The translations under genes and the position numbers were made by a program. The notes beneath the pieces were generated by a model that saw only the letters and a list, made by a program, of their open reading frames with translations, did not search any database and was not told the origin of the DNA. This document shows, piece after piece, positions 18,552-27,375 of a stretch of 64,000 nucleotides of DNA; position 1 is the stretch's first letter, and the number at the start of each line of letters is the position of its first letter. Source of the DNA: Afipia massiliensis (GTDB taxonomy: Bacteria > Pseudomonadota > Alphaproteobacteria > Rhizobiales > Xanthobacteraceae); NCBI RefSeq assembly GCF_014203115.1, contig NZ_JACHIJ010000007.1:186001-250000 (forward strand). The letters are read 5' to 3'.

Positions 18552-18577
18552 TCGTCGTTCAAGATGGAATTTTGGCA

Positions 18578-18850
18578 TTGATCACGTCATCGCAGATGCG
18601 GGCGGCTCGCGCACTTCTGGGTCTCGACCAAAAGACGCTTGCCGAACTGGCCGGTGTATCGCTTCCGACGATTCAGCGGATGGAAGCCAGCGACGGCAAT
18701 GTGCGCGGCATCGTGGACTCGCTGACCAAGGTCGTCGATGCGCTGAATCGCGCGGGCGTCGAACTGATCGGCGATAAGGCTCGCAGCGAAAGTGGCGGTC
18801 GCGGCGTCCGGTTGAAGGAGCCCGCGCCGGGGCGGGTCGAACAGAGTTAG
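18578..18850 (+). CDS. XRE-type helix-turn-helix regulator
   Basis: A 90-residue DNA-binding protein if started at the TTG at 18578 (ITSSQMRAARALLGLDQ is the standard family start); an ATG seven residues later is the alternative. The helix-turn-helix is QKTLAELAGVSLPTIQRMEA, followed by the family tail VVDALNRAGVELIGD and GGRGVRLK. Proteins of this short type are single-domain repressors. It is 63 nt upstream of the SulP gene on the same strand and probably regulates that unit. The upstream ATG at 18509 falls in the terminator hairpin. Confidence 0.8.
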   Translation: MITSSQMRAARALLGLDQKTLAELAGVSLPTIQRMEASDGNVRGIVDSLTKVVDALNRAGVELIGDKARSESGGRGVRLKEPAPGRVEQS

Positions 18851-18913
18851 AAGCCGGCGACGCGCCGGCGAAGACAACGCGGCCAGGCCGCGTGAGACGC
18901 AGGCGCAGGACAC

Positions 18914-20635
18914 ATGGACGCATCGAGCGCGCAGTCGAAGCAGCCGCAGCCGACATTCGCCGAATTGTTCACTCCGAAATTCGTCACGGTCCTGCGCGAG
19001 GGCTACGGCTTCGATGCCTTCCGCGCCGACGTGGTCGCGGGCCTGACCGTCGCCATCGTCGCGCTGCCGCTGTCGATGGCCATCGCCATTGCTTCGGGGA
19101 CAACGCCTGACCGCGGACTCTATGCCGCGATCTTCGGCGGATTTCTTGTCTCGCTGCTCGGCGGCAGCCGTTTTCAGACCGGCGGACCTGCGGGCGCGTT
19201 CATTATCCTCGTCGCCGCGTCCGTCGCGCGTCACGGCATCGATGGCGTATTGCTGGCGACCATGATCGCTGGGCTGATTCTGATCGTGGCCGGATTTCTC
19301 AAGCTCGGCACCTACATCAAGTTCATTCCCTATCCTGTCACGGTGGGATTCACCGCCGGCATCGCCGTCATCATCTTCGCCAGCCAGATCCGCGACCTGC
19401 TCGGCGTCACGTTGGCCGGCAAGGAGCCGGGTGAGTTGATCCCCAAACTCGAAGTGCTGGGGCGCGCCATCGGCAGCACGAATGTCGCAGCGGTGGCGAT
19501 CTCGGCCGTGACCATTGCCATTATTGCGGGTTTACGGAAGCTGCGCCCGACCTGGCCCGGCATGCTGATCGCGGTCGTGATCACCGGCATCGTCGCAGCA
19601 CTGTTGTCGCTGCCGGTGGAAACCATCGGCACGCGCTTCGGCGGCATTCCGCAGTCGTTTCCGATACCGTCGTTTCCCGCCGTGACGCTCGCAAAAATCC
19701 AGGCCGTGCTGCCCGATGCGATGGCATTCGCGCTGCTCGGCGCCATCGAGTCATTATTGTCTGCGGTTGTCGCCGACGGCATGACCGGCCGCCGCCATCG
19801 CTCCAACAGCGAACTGGTGGCACAGGGTTTTGCCAATATCGGCTCAGCCCTGTTCGGCGGAATCTGCGTCACCGGCACTATCGCGCGCACCGCGACCAAC
19901 GTCCGCGCCGGCGCGCGCAGCCCGGTGGCCGGCATGCTGCATTCGGTGTTCCTGCTGGCCTTCATGCTGCTGGCAGCACCTTTGGCAAGCTACATTCCGC
20001 TGGCGACACTGGCGGGCGTGCTCGCCGTGGTGGCGTGGAACATGGCGGAGAAGCACGAGTTCATCACGCTGGTCCGTTCATCATGGGGCGATGCGGTGGT
20101 GCTGCTCGCGACATTTTTGCTCACGGTGTTCCGCGACCTCACCGAAGGTATCGTGGTCGGCTTCGCGCTCGGCGCGCTGCTGTTCATCCACCGCATGTCG
20201 CAGATCACCGGTATCGACAGCTATGCGCCGCTCACTGTCGACGACAAGGCCGACGCGTCGAACGGTGACCGCGAACGCTACGATCCCGCGCTCGCCGCCG
20301 ATCCGGACATCATGGTCTATCGCATCAGCGGCGCGTTCTTTTTCGGTGCGGTGGCTGCGGTGGCATCGGTGCTTGATCGCCTTTCTGGCTACAAGGCGCT
20401 GGTGATCGACTTCAAGGCGGTGCCATTGCTGGATTCCACCGCCGCCAACGCCATTGCCCAGATCGCGGTCAAGTCGCGGCGGCAGGGCGTGCGGGTGTTC
20501 ATCACAGGCGCATCGCCCGCCGTGCGGCGAACGTTGTTGTCCTACGGCGCGCGGCCGCCGCAGGCGAAATACCGTTCCGACATCGCCAGCGCGGTCTCCG
20601 AGATCAAGCGATTGACAGCGCCGGGCACCGCGTGA
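18914..20635 (+). CDS. SulP-family inorganic anion transporter with STAS domain
   Basis: A 573-residue membrane transporter of the SLC26/SulP family. About eleven hydrophobic helices span residues 40-430; the signature region near QTGGPAGAFIILVA (about 92-105) corresponds to the substrate-binding TM3; GRRHRSNSELVAQGFANIGS is the conserved cytoplasmic segment before TM9/10. A STAS domain occupies about 465-565 (FKAVPLLDSTAANAI). SulP proteins move sulfate, bicarbonate or carboxylates, driven by H+ or Na+; which one is unresolved because no cysteine-biosynthesis or carbonic-anhydrase gene adjoins. AGGAC at about 18905 sets the start. Confidence 0.92.
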   Translation: MDASSAQSKQPQPTFAELFTPKFVTVLREGYGFDAFRADVVAGLTVAIVALPLSMAIAIASGTTPDRGLYAAIFGGFLVSLLGGSRFQTGGPAGAFIILVAASVARHGIDGVLLATMIAGLILIVAGFLKLGTYIKFIPYPVTVGFTAGIAVIIFASQIRDLLGVTLAGKEPGELIPKLEVLGRAIGSTNVAAVAISAVTIAIIAGLRKLRPTWPGMLIAVVITGIVAALLSLPVETIGTRFGGIPQSFPIPSFPAVTLAKIQAVLPDAMAFALLGAIESLLSAVVADGMTGRRHRSNSELVAQGFANIGSALFGGICVTGTIARTATNVRAGARSPVAGMLHSVFLLAFMLLAAPLASYIPLATLAGVLAVVAWNMAEKHEFITLVRSSWGDAVVLLATFLLTVFRDLTEGIVVGFALGALLFIHRMSQITGIDSYAPLTVDDKADASNGDRERYDPALAADPDIMVYRISGAFFFGAVAAVASVLDRLSGYKALVIDFKAVPLLDSTAANAIAQIAVKSRRQGVRVFITGASPAVRRTLLSYGARPPQAKYRSDIASAVSEIKRLTAPGTA

Positions 20636-20651
20636 TTTGACCCAGCGGCGA

Positions 20652-20666
20652 ATACCAAATTGGTAT
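20652..20666. promoter_or_regulatory. Perfect 15-bp palindrome before aroE
   Basis: ATACCAA-A-TTGGTAT, two perfect 7-nt arms around one base, 32 nt upstream of the aroE ATG. It looks like a binding site for a dimeric repressor of the GntR kind. No such regulator is adjacent. Confidence 0.4.
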
Positions 20667-20698
20667 ATCCCGATCAGGTCGAACCGGAGTCCGTCCTC

Positions 20699-21532
20699 AT
20701 GAGCGCCACCCCCGCCGCGTGTCTGATCGGCTGGCCGGCAGCGCATTCGCGTTCGCCGCTGATCCATAAATACTGGCTGAAGTCGTTCGGCATCGACGGC
20801 GATTACCGCATTGAGGCGGTGGAGCCTGCGGCGTTCGCGGATTTCATCGCAAATCTTTCGGCGCGCGGCTACAGGGGCGCGAACGTCACCATTCCGCACA
20901 AGGAGCAGGCGCTCGCGCTCTCCACGCCCGATGCGCGCGCGCGCGCGGTGGGCGCGGCCAACACGCTCTATTTCAATGACGATAAACTGCGCTCGACCAA
21001 CACCGATGTCGAAGGCTTCATCGGCAATCTCGACGCCAGCGCGCCGGGATGGGACAGCGCGGACGAAGTGCTGGTGCTGGGCGCAGGCGGATCGTCGCGC
21101 GCGGTGATCTTCGGATTGATCGAACGCGGCATCAAGCGCGTGTATCTTGCCAACCGCACTGCCTCGCGCACGCAACTGCTGGCCGATCAGTTCGGTACGC
21201 AGGTGCAGCCGCTGGCATGGGATGCCGTCAACAGCGTGCTGCCGCGCGTGAAGCTTCTGGTGAACACCACCTCGCTCGGCATGAAGGGACAGCCGCCGCT
21301 CGATATCGATGTCGGCGCGTTGCCGGCGGGTGCGACTGTTGCTGATCTGGTTTATGTTCCGCTGGAAACCGATCTCTTGAAGGCGGCCAGGGCGCGCGGC
21401 CTGAAAACCGCCGACGGCCTCGGCATGCTGCTGCATCAGGCCGTGCGCGGATTCGAATTGTGGTTCGGGAAACGGCCGACGGTGACGCCGGAACTGCGCG
21501 CGCTGGTCGAGGCTGATCTTGTGCGGACGTGA
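20699..21532 (+). CDS. aroE: Shikimate dehydrogenase (NADP+)
   Basis: A 277-residue enzyme that reduces 3-dehydroshikimate to shikimate in aromatic amino-acid synthesis. Substrate-binding HSRSPLIH (residues 16-23), NVTIPHKE with the catalytic Lys, and NTDVEGF with the catalytic Asp are present; the NADP site is GAGGSSRAV with NRTASR, whose Arg favours NADP over NAD. The end has DGLGMLLHQAVRGFELW. The start at 20699 has GGAG about 12 nt upstream. Unlike the maf-aroE-coaE arrangement common in related bacteria, the gene here stands alone, between SulP and a repeat element. Confidence 0.93.
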   Translation: MSATPAACLIGWPAAHSRSPLIHKYWLKSFGIDGDYRIEAVEPAAFADFIANLSARGYRGANVTIPHKEQALALSTPDARARAVGAANTLYFNDDKLRSTNTDVEGFIGNLDASAPGWDSADEVLVLGAGGSSRAVIFGLIERGIKRVYLANRTASRTQLLADQFGTQVQPLAWDAVNSVLPRVKLLVNTTSLGMKGQPPLDIDVGALPAGATVADLVYVPLETDLLKAARARGLKTADGLGMLLHQAVRGFELWFGKRPTVTPELRALVEADLVRT

Positions 21533-21565
21533 GATGCGTTGAATGATCGCGGATTGATCACAGGC

Positions 21566-21693
21566 GTCGTCCCGGCGAACGCCGGGACCCATACTCCCTG
21601 TACATGCTATTCTGTTGTGAAAGCAGTATCTCATCGTTTTGAGCTCAACGAGAGAGCTCAGAGGTTATGGGTCCCGGCGTTCGCCGGGACGAC
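21566..21693. repeat. Intergenic inverted repeat, family B copy 1
   Basis: Arms GTCGTCCCGGCGAACGCCGG … CCGGCGTTCGCCGGGACGAC with ACCCATA/TATGGGT inside, around about 75 nt. Each arm is itself a hairpin. A central GAGCTCAACGAGAGAGCTC pair adds a third stem. Confidence 0.9.
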
Positions 21694-21726
21694 GTGAGAT
21701 TTATTCGTCCAGGACAAGGATCAGTC

Positions 21727-22032
21727 GTGAACAGAACCGGAAAATTCATTGTGCTCGCGGCGCTCGCGCTGGTGATCTACAGCGCCTGGACCGTTTATCA
21801 GGGCGCGCAGGGTTTCAATCCGCCTGCGATCGAAGACGTGAAGAAGCGCATGCAGGCGGACTTCGCCGCGAAGAACATGACGGTGACCGAGATATCGATG
21901 CTCCGCCGCAGCCCTCGCGAGCTTGCGGGCTTCGTGAAGCTGAAGGCGCAGGGTTCCGATGAGATTCAGCAGAAGACGTGCACGGCGACCATGGCCAAGG
22001 ACAACGTGACCACGTCGTGGAGCTGTCAGTAA
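21727..22032 (+). CDS. Small membrane-anchored/exported hypothetical protein
   Basis: A 101-residue protein from a GTG start preceded by AAGGA at 21716-21720. Residues 6-22 form one hydrophobic helix (VLAALALVIYSAW), then a periplasmic domain with IEDVKKRMQADFAAKNMTVTEI and two Cys (KTCTATM, SWSC at the end) that could pair. It starts just after the family B repeat. Not recognised; I infer a periplasmic, membrane-tethered protein. Confidence 0.7.
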   Translation: MNRTGKFIVLAALALVIYSAWTVYQGAQGFNPPAIEDVKKRMQADFAAKNMTVTEISMLRRSPRELAGFVKLKAQGSDEIQQKTCTATMAKDNVTTSWSCQ

Positions 22033-22073
22033 CGGGAGACGCCTTAGGGTGATCCGCGTTTTCCGTCATGCCC

Positions 22074-22149
22074 GGGCTTGTCCCGGCATCCACGTCTTAA
22101 CTTACCGTTCGCAAAAACGTGGATGGCCGGGACAAGCCCGGCCATGACG
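22074..22149. repeat. Intergenic inverted repeat, family A copy 2
   Basis: CGTCATGCCCGGGCTTGTCC … GGACAAGCCCGGCCATGACG with internal CCACGT/ACGTGG. It separates two convergent genes and may terminate both. Confidence 0.9.
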
Positions 22150-22175
22150 AATTAAGGCTACGTGTGCCGCGTACC

Positions 22176-23351
22176 TCAATTCCGCGGGCTGCTCACCGCG
22201 TTGGTCTGCATGTAATCCGTCAGCACGCGGCGGTCGATTTCGTCGATACGGTTGACGCCGCACAGGCCCATCGTCACGCTCAGCTCCTTGCCGATCAGAT
22301 CGAGCGCCATGGTTACGCCGGCCTGTCCTCCGGCGCCGAGACCGTAGATATAGGCGCGGCCGATCATGCAGGACTTCGCGCCGAGCGCGAGCGCGCGCAT
22401 CACGTCCTGACCGGAGCGGATGCCGCCGTCGAACATGATCTCAGTTTGCGAGCCGACATCCTGCACGATCTCCGGCAGCACCGAGATCGATGACGGTGCG
22501 CCGTCGAGTTGGCGGCCACCGTGGTTCGACACGACGATTGCTTCCGCACCGGTCTTCACTGCCTCGCGTGCATCGGCGACATCGAGGATGCCCTTGATGA
22601 TGAGCTTGCCCGGCCAGATGCTGCGGATCCACTCGACGTCCTTCCAGTTCAGCGTGGTGTCGAACTGCGAGGCAACCCATTCGGAGACCGAGCCGAGATC
22701 CTGCGACCCCGAGACGTGACCGGCGATGTTGCCGAAATTCCGGCTTTTGCCCTTCAGGATGCCCGACACCCAGCCCGGCTTGGTGGCGAAGTCGATGATG
22801 TTCTTCAGCGTCAGCAGTTTCGGCGGCACCGACAGGCCGTTCTTGACGTCGGCATGCCGCTGCCCGAGCACCTGAAGGTCGACGGTGAGAACCAGCGCGC
22901 TGCATTTCGCGGCGATGGCGCGTTCAATGAGTGATTTCGCGAAGCCGCGATCTTTCATGACGTAAAGCTGAAACCAGAACGGCTTGTCGACATTCGCCGC
23001 GACGTCTTCAATTGAACAGATCGACATGGTCGAGAGCGTGTAGGGAATGCCCAGCGCCTGCGCGGCGCGGCAGGCATAGATCTCGCCGTCGCCATACTGC
23101 ATGCCGGTCGAGCCGACCGGAGCCAGGATCAGCGGCATCGCGGCGGGTTCGCCGAGGATGGTGGTGTTCAGCTCACGCTTCGAGACGTCCACAAGAATGC
23201 GCTGGCGAAACTTGTACTTCTGCATGTCGCTGACATTGGCGCGCAGGGTTTCTTCCGCATAGGAGCCGCCGTCCACGTAATCGAAAAAGGGCTTCGGCAC
23301 GCGGCGTTTGTGAAGCAGCCGCAGGTCCTCGATGCAGGTAATGTTCTTCAT
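22176..23351 (-). CDS. lldD: FMN-dependent alpha-hydroxy-acid dehydrogenase (L-lactate dehydrogenase type)
   Basis: A 391-residue enzyme of the glycolate oxidase/flavocytochrome b2 fold. It starts with the family segment CIEDLRLLHKRRVPKPFFDYVDGG; the FMN site is ILAPVGSTG and the catalytic base is His277 in SNHGGRQLDG, followed by DGGIRSGQDV and GRAYIYGL phosphate-binding motifs. The enzyme oxidises L-2-hydroxy acids to 2-keto acids; L-lactate is the best guess but mandelate or glycolate cannot be excluded. A quinone or oxygen is the acceptor. The symbol follows the closest family, not a tested activity. The gene stands alone. Confidence 0.88.
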   Translation of the reverse strand: MKNITCIEDLRLLHKRRVPKPFFDYVDGGSYAEETLRANVSDMQKYKFRQRILVDVSKRELNTTILGEPAAMPLILAPVGSTGMQYGDGEIYACRAAQALGIPYTLSTMSICSIEDVAANVDKPFWFQLYVMKDRGFAKSLIERAIAAKCSALVLTVDLQVLGQRHADVKNGLSVPPKLLTLKNIIDFATKPGWVSGILKGKSRNFGNIAGHVSGSQDLGSVSEWVASQFDTTLNWKDVEWIRSIWPGKLIIKGILDVADAREAVKTGAEAIVVSNHGGRQLDGAPSSISVLPEIVQDVGSQTEIMFDGGIRSGQDVMRALALGAKSCMIGRAYIYGLGAGGQAGVTMALDLIGKELSVTMGLCGVNRIDEIDRRVLTDYMQTNAVSSPRN

Positions 23352-23444
23352 GGACGCATCCTCACGTCATTGAATTTTCTTGCGCGAAGATCATCTATCA
23401 TGGTTGAGGCGCACGCAAATAGCCGCTGCGCCGTGGAGAGGCTC

Positions 23445-23618
23445 ATGAGCAAGAAAACCTCCAGTCCCAAATCAGCTAAATCCTCGAAAGAGGCGGAAGC
23501 CGAAAAGCGCAAGCTGGACGAGGAGCTTGATGAAGCCCTGCGGGAGACTTTTCCTGCCTCCGACCCGGTCAAGCTGACCCAGCCGGACCAGCACGTCGAG
23601 CCCGATCCCGAGAAGTGA
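23445..23618 (+). CDS. Small charged protein with FPASDPV motif, paralogue 1
   Basis: A 57-residue hydrophilic protein: a Ser/Lys-rich start, a charged helix (EAEAEKRKLDEELDEALRET) and the end FPASDPVKLTQPDQ. GGAGAGG stands 4 nt before the ATG. The core DEELDEALRETFPASDPV is found in many small stress-related proteobacterial proteins, function unknown. A paralogue begins 89 nt downstream. Confidence 0.8.
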   Translation: MSKKTSSPKSAKSSKEAEAEKRKLDEELDEALRETFPASDPVKLTQPDQHVEPDPEK

Positions 23619-23680
23619 TCGCGGAATGACCGCGCTGGCCGGCGGTTCGCACCGGAACATGGGCCGTCCCCGGACGTTGA

Positions 23681-23884
<204 letters not shown>

Positions 23885-23897
23885 ATGGATCTCCGGG

Positions 23898-23917
23898 AGC
23901 CCTGCCAAGACAGGGCT
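23898..23917 (+). terminator. Hairpin terminator after paralogue 2
   Basis: Stem AGCCCTG / CAGGGCT with loop CCAAGA, followed by TTG, 13 nt after the stop. Confidence 0.6.
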
Positions 23918-23951
23918 TTGCGATAAAATCTTTATAGATCAATTAGATAAG

Positions 23952-23978
23952 TACCGCCGCCCGCTTCGGGCGGCGGTA
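23952..23978. terminator. Perfect 12-bp hairpin
   Basis: TACCGCCGCCCG / CGGGCGGCGGTA with a CTT loop, between the small genes and glmM. No T-tract; it may be a terminator or a leader hairpin of glmM. Confidence 0.55.
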
Positions 23979-24116
23979 ATGATTCATCATATTATTTGAA
24001 GGATTACCGCCCGCAGAGGCATTATAACTCGCTCTCCGCTAGAATGGGGCGTTCGCCAGAGCCAAACAGGTGCTTTTCGGGGACCTGGCCGGAGACGCGG
24101 CGGAGCAGGGGAATTC

Positions 24117-25466
24117 ATGGTGCGCAAATATTTCGGGACCGACGGCATTCGTGGCCGCGCCAATGGCCTGATCACGCCTGAACTGGCGCTCAAGGTCGGG
24201 CAGGCTGCCGGGCTGGTGTTTCAGCGCGGCGACCATCGTCATCGCGTGGTGATCGGCAAGGACACCCGCCTGTCCGGTTACATGATCGAAAACGCCATGG
24301 TCGCGGGCTTCACCTCGGTGGGCATGGACGTGCTGTTGCTCGGCCCGATGCCGACGCCGGCGGTCGCCATGCTGACCAAGTCGATGCGCGCCGATCTCGG
24401 CGTGATGATTTCAGCGTCGCACAACCTGTTCGACGACAACGGCATCAAGCTGTTCGGCCCTGCCGGATTCAAGCTGTCCGACGATGTCGAAACCCAGATC
24501 GAACAGTTGATGGACGAGAACCTCGACAAGCGGCTCGCCCAGAGTGCCAGTCTCGGCCGTGCCCGCCGCATCGACGGCGTGCATGATCGTTATATCGAAT
24601 TCGCCAAGCGCACCCTGCCGCGCGATCTCAGCCTCGACGGCCTGCGCGTCGTGGTCGATTGCGCCAATGGCGCTGCCTACAAGGTGGTGCCGGAAGCGCT
24701 GTGGGAGTTGGGCGCTGACGTCATTTCCATCGGCGTCGAGCCTGACGGTTTCAACATCAACAAGGATTGCGGCTCGACCTCGCCGGAAGCGCTGTCGCGC
24801 AAGGTGCGCGAGATGCGCGCCGATATCGGCATCGCGCTCGATGGCGACGCCGATCGCGTCATCATCGTTGATGAGCGTGGCCATGTGGTCGACGGCGACC
24901 AGCTTCTCGCGGTGATCGCGCAGAGCTGGAAGGACGACGGACGGCTGTCCAAGCCCGGCATCGTCGCAACGGTGATGTCCAATCTCGGCCTCGAACGCTA
25001 TCTGAAAGAGCAGGGCATCGAGCTGCTGCGTACGCCGGTCGGCGACCGCTACGTGCTCGAGCAGATGCAGAAGGGCGGCTACAATCTCGGCGGCGAGCCG
25101 TCGGGTCACATCATCATGTCCGACTTCGCCACCACCGGCGACGGCTTCGTCGCAGCGCTTCAGGTTCTCGCCGTGGTGCAGCGCCTTGGCCGTCCGGTCT
25201 CGGAAGTCTGCCACCGCTTCGAGCCGATGCCGCAGATTCTCAAGAACGTGCGCTACCGCACCGGCAAGCCGCTCGACAATCCGGGCGTCAAATCCGCGAT
25301 CGTCGATGCCGAGAAACGCCTCAACGGCAGCGGCCGCCTGCTGATCCGCCCAAGCGGGACCGAGCCGGTCATCCGCGTGATGGGCGAGGGCGACAACCGC
25401 GACCTCGTCGAGGAAGCCGTCGACATGATCGTCTCGGCTTTGGGAACGGCGTCCGCGGCGGCGTAA
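24117..25466 (+). CDS. glmM: Phosphoglucosamine mutase
   Basis: A 449-residue enzyme that converts glucosamine-6-phosphate to glucosamine-1-phosphate, the second step towards UDP-GlcNAc for peptidoglycan and lipid A. Starts [10 protein letters not shown] (residues 4-13); the phosphoserine is Ser101 in ISASHN, the Mg2+ loop is DGDADR at 242-247, the sugar loop is GGEPSGHI and the phosphate loop [11 protein letters not shown]. The length is that of GlmM rather than of phosphomannomutase. GGGGAA upstream is a modest ribosome-binding site. In many relatives glmM follows ftsH; here it follows the small FPxSDPV genes. Confidence 0.96.
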   Translation: MVRKYFGTDGIRGRANGLITPELALKVGQAAGLVFQRGDHRHRVVIGKDTRLSGYMIENAMVAGFTSVGMDVLLLGPMPTPAVAMLTKSMRADLGVMISASHNLFDDNGIKLFGPAGFKLSDDVETQIEQLMDENLDKRLAQSASLGRARRIDGVHDRYIEFAKRTLPRDLSLDGLRVVVDCANGAAYKVVPEALWELGADVISIGVEPDGFNINKDCGSTSPEALSRKVREMRADIGIALDGDADRVIIVDERGHVVDGDQLLAVIAQSWKDDGRLSKPGIVATVMSNLGLERYLKEQGIELLRTPVGDRYVLEQMQKGGYNLGGEPSGHIIMSDFATTGDGFVAALQVLAVVQRLGRPVSEVCHRFEPMPQILKNVRYRTGKPLDNPGVKSAIVDAEKRLNGSGRLLIRPSGTEPVIRVMGEGDNRDLVEEAVDMIVSALGTASAAA

Positions 25467-25475
25467 AATCTCCAT

Positions 25476-25628
25476 GTCGTCCCGGCCAACGGGTCCGGCT
25501 TCGCCGGCTCGATGACAGGCTCCGGCCGGGACCCATACTCCCTGTCGGTGTTGTTGCAAGAAGATGTCCAGCCACGCTGCTCCATTGAGAGTGTGGTGGT
25601 TATGGGTCCCGGCATGCGCCGGGACGAC
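25476..25628. repeat. Intergenic inverted repeat, family B copy 2 (expanded)
   Basis: GTCGTCCCGGCCAACGG … at the left and GGGTCCCGGCATGCGCCGGGACGAC-like sequence at the right. The left arm has an extra insertion (GGTCCGGCTTCGCCGG…) so the element is about 150 nt instead of 115-128. Confidence 0.85.
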
Positions 25629-25762
25629 ATAGCGGAGCGCGTCGGTCGCCTGCGGCAGTCTGCCAATCCGGCACATCAGCCATGGTCAATCGCGACTGGT
25701 GGGATTGCCGCTGAATTTGTATTTCGTGGTTCATTCGATTTTGAATTTGCCGGGAAGCTGCC

Positions 25763-27007
25763 GTGAACAAGCCCGTTATCCTGTCCGAAGACACCCTCGT
25801 TGCGCCTATCGTGGTGGATGCACCGGCGACGCCGGCTCCGGCCGCGCCCGCGTTCGCGGTCATCGGCGCCATCAGCTTCTCGCATCTTCTCAACGACCTG
25901 ATGCAGTCGCTGATCCCGTCGGTCTATCCGATCCTGAAGGACAACTACGCGCTCGACTTCGGCCAGATCGGTATGATCACGCTGGCCTTCATGTTCACAT
26001 CGTCGCTGTTGCAGCCGCTGATCGGCGCCTACACCGACAAGTATCCGAAGCCGTTCTCGCTCGCGCTCGGCATGGGCTTCACCTTCGCCGGGCTGATCCT
26101 GCTCAGCGTCGCGCATCATTACTGGGTGATCCTGCTGGCGGCCGGCCTCGTCGGCACCGGCTCGGCGGTCTTCCATCCGGAATCCTCACGCATCGCGCGC
26201 ATGGCGTCGGGCGGCCGCGTCGGCATGGCGCAATCGGTGTTTCAGGTCGGCGGCAATCTCGGCACGGCAATCGGCCCTGTGCTGGCGGCGCTGATCATCG
26301 TGCCGTTCGGGCAGGGCAGCATCGCGTGGTTCTCGCTGGTCGCAGCGCTCGCCATCGTCGTGCTGTGGCAGATCGGGCGCTGGTATCAGCCGCGCATCGC
26401 GCATCGCAAGGGCGCTCATACGTCCCTGCCGGAAGACGGGCCGTCTTCGACGCGCACCATGGTCGCGCTCACCGTGCTGATGGTGCTGCTGTTCTCGAAG
26501 ACGTTCTACACCGCGAGCATCGGCAGCTACTACACCTTCTTCCTGATGCAGAAGTTTGGCGTCAGCACACAGGCGTCGCAGATCTATCTGTTCCTGTTTC
26601 TGGGGGCGAGCGCGGTCGGCGTATTCTTCGGCGGCCCGCTCGGCGATCGCTTCGGCCGCAAGTACGTGATCTGGTTTTCGATCATCGGCGCGCTCCCGTT
26701 CACGCTCGCGTTGCCTTACGTCGGTCTCTACTGGAACGCGGTGCTGAGCATCGTGATCGGCTTCATCATCTCGTCGGCGACACCCGCGATCATCGTCTAC
26801 GCGCAGGAGCTGATGCCGCATCGTCTCGGCATGATCTCCGGACTGTTCTACGGCATGGCGTTCGGGTTCGGCGGCATTGGCGCTGCGGTGCTCGGTCAGG
26901 TCGCGGACTGGAAGGACATCAACTTCGTCTATCAGGTTTGCGCATTCCTGCCGGCGATCGGCCTGCTCGCGATCTTCCTGCCGCAGATGAAGCACCGCAA
27001 GCTCTGA
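25763..27007 (+). CDS. MFS transporter, fosmidomycin-resistance (Fsr) type
   Basis: A 414-residue, 12-helix major-facilitator exporter. The first helix SHLLNDLMQSLIPSVYPILK is the Fsr signature; the first cytoplasmic loop has GAYTDKYPKPF and the second half GDRFGRKYVIW, the paired MFS loop-2-3/8-9 motifs. The first 28 residues are a Pro/Ala-rich cytoplasmic tail. Family members export fosmidomycin and other compounds by proton antiport; the natural substrate is unknown. The gene is single, between two repeat elements. Confidence 0.88.
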   Translation: MNKPVILSEDTLVAPIVVDAPATPAPAAPAFAVIGAISFSHLLNDLMQSLIPSVYPILKDNYALDFGQIGMITLAFMFTSSLLQPLIGAYTDKYPKPFSLALGMGFTFAGLILLSVAHHYWVILLAAGLVGTGSAVFHPESSRIARMASGGRVGMAQSVFQVGGNLGTAIGPVLAALIIVPFGQGSIAWFSLVAALAIVVLWQIGRWYQPRIAHRKGAHTSLPEDGPSSTRTMVALTVLMVLLFSKTFYTASIGSYYTFFLMQKFGVSTQASQIYLFLFLGASAVGVFFGGPLGDRFGRKYVIWFSIIGALPFTLALPYVGLYWNAVLSIVIGFIISSATPAIIVYAQELMPHRLGMISGLFYGMAFGFGGIGAAVLGQVADWKDINFVYQVCAFLPAIGLLAIFLPQMKHRKL

Positions 27008-27036
27008 CGTTCGCTTTAAGAAGCGCAATCCCTCGA

Positions 27037-27124
27037 CGTCATGCCCGGACTTGTTCCGGGCATCCACGTCTTTACGGCTCGTAACAAGTAAGACGTGGAT
27101 GGCCGGGGCAAGCCCGGCCATGAC
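27037..27124. repeat. Intergenic inverted repeat, family A copy 3
   Basis: GTCATGCCCGGACTTGTTCC … and GGCAAGCCCGGCCATGAC, with CCACGTCTT/AAGACGTGG inner arms. Confidence 0.9.
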
Positions 27125-27228
27125 AATGCGCAAGACCTATGCTCGGCCGCGTGTTTTTACGTCAGAGATCCTGACTCAATCGTCAACACATCGTTAGGAC
27201 TTGCGGCGCGCGATGCCGCGCGCGTTGT

Positions 27229-27240
27229 GTAAACGTTTAC
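27229..27240. promoter_or_regulatory. Perfect palindrome GTAAACGTTTAC
   Basis: A 12-bp perfect palindrome about 136 nt before the outer-membrane-protein ATG, resembling a LacI- or helix-turn-helix-type operator core. No regulator adjoins. Confidence 0.35.
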
Positions 27241-27284
27241 CGTCTCGCTTAAGGCCGCTTAAAAATCACGGTTAAGAATTAGGG

Positions 27285-27299
27285 TTAAGTGGCGCTTAA
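27285..27299 (+). promoter_or_regulatory. CtrA-like box TTAA-N7-TTAA
   Basis: TTAA (27285-27288), 7 nt, TTAA (27296-27299), exactly the full-site spacing known for CtrA in Caulobacter and other Alphaproteobacteria. It lies in a run of five TTAA boxes between 27249 and 27299, 77 nt before the ATG of the porin-like gene. Binding is inferred. Confidence 0.5.
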
Positions 27300-27375
27300 G
27301 CATTTGGTGGCATCGTCCGGCCTGTGAGTTTTGTGTGTGAGGCCGTGTTGCCTCACCGGGGAAAGGACCGGACCA

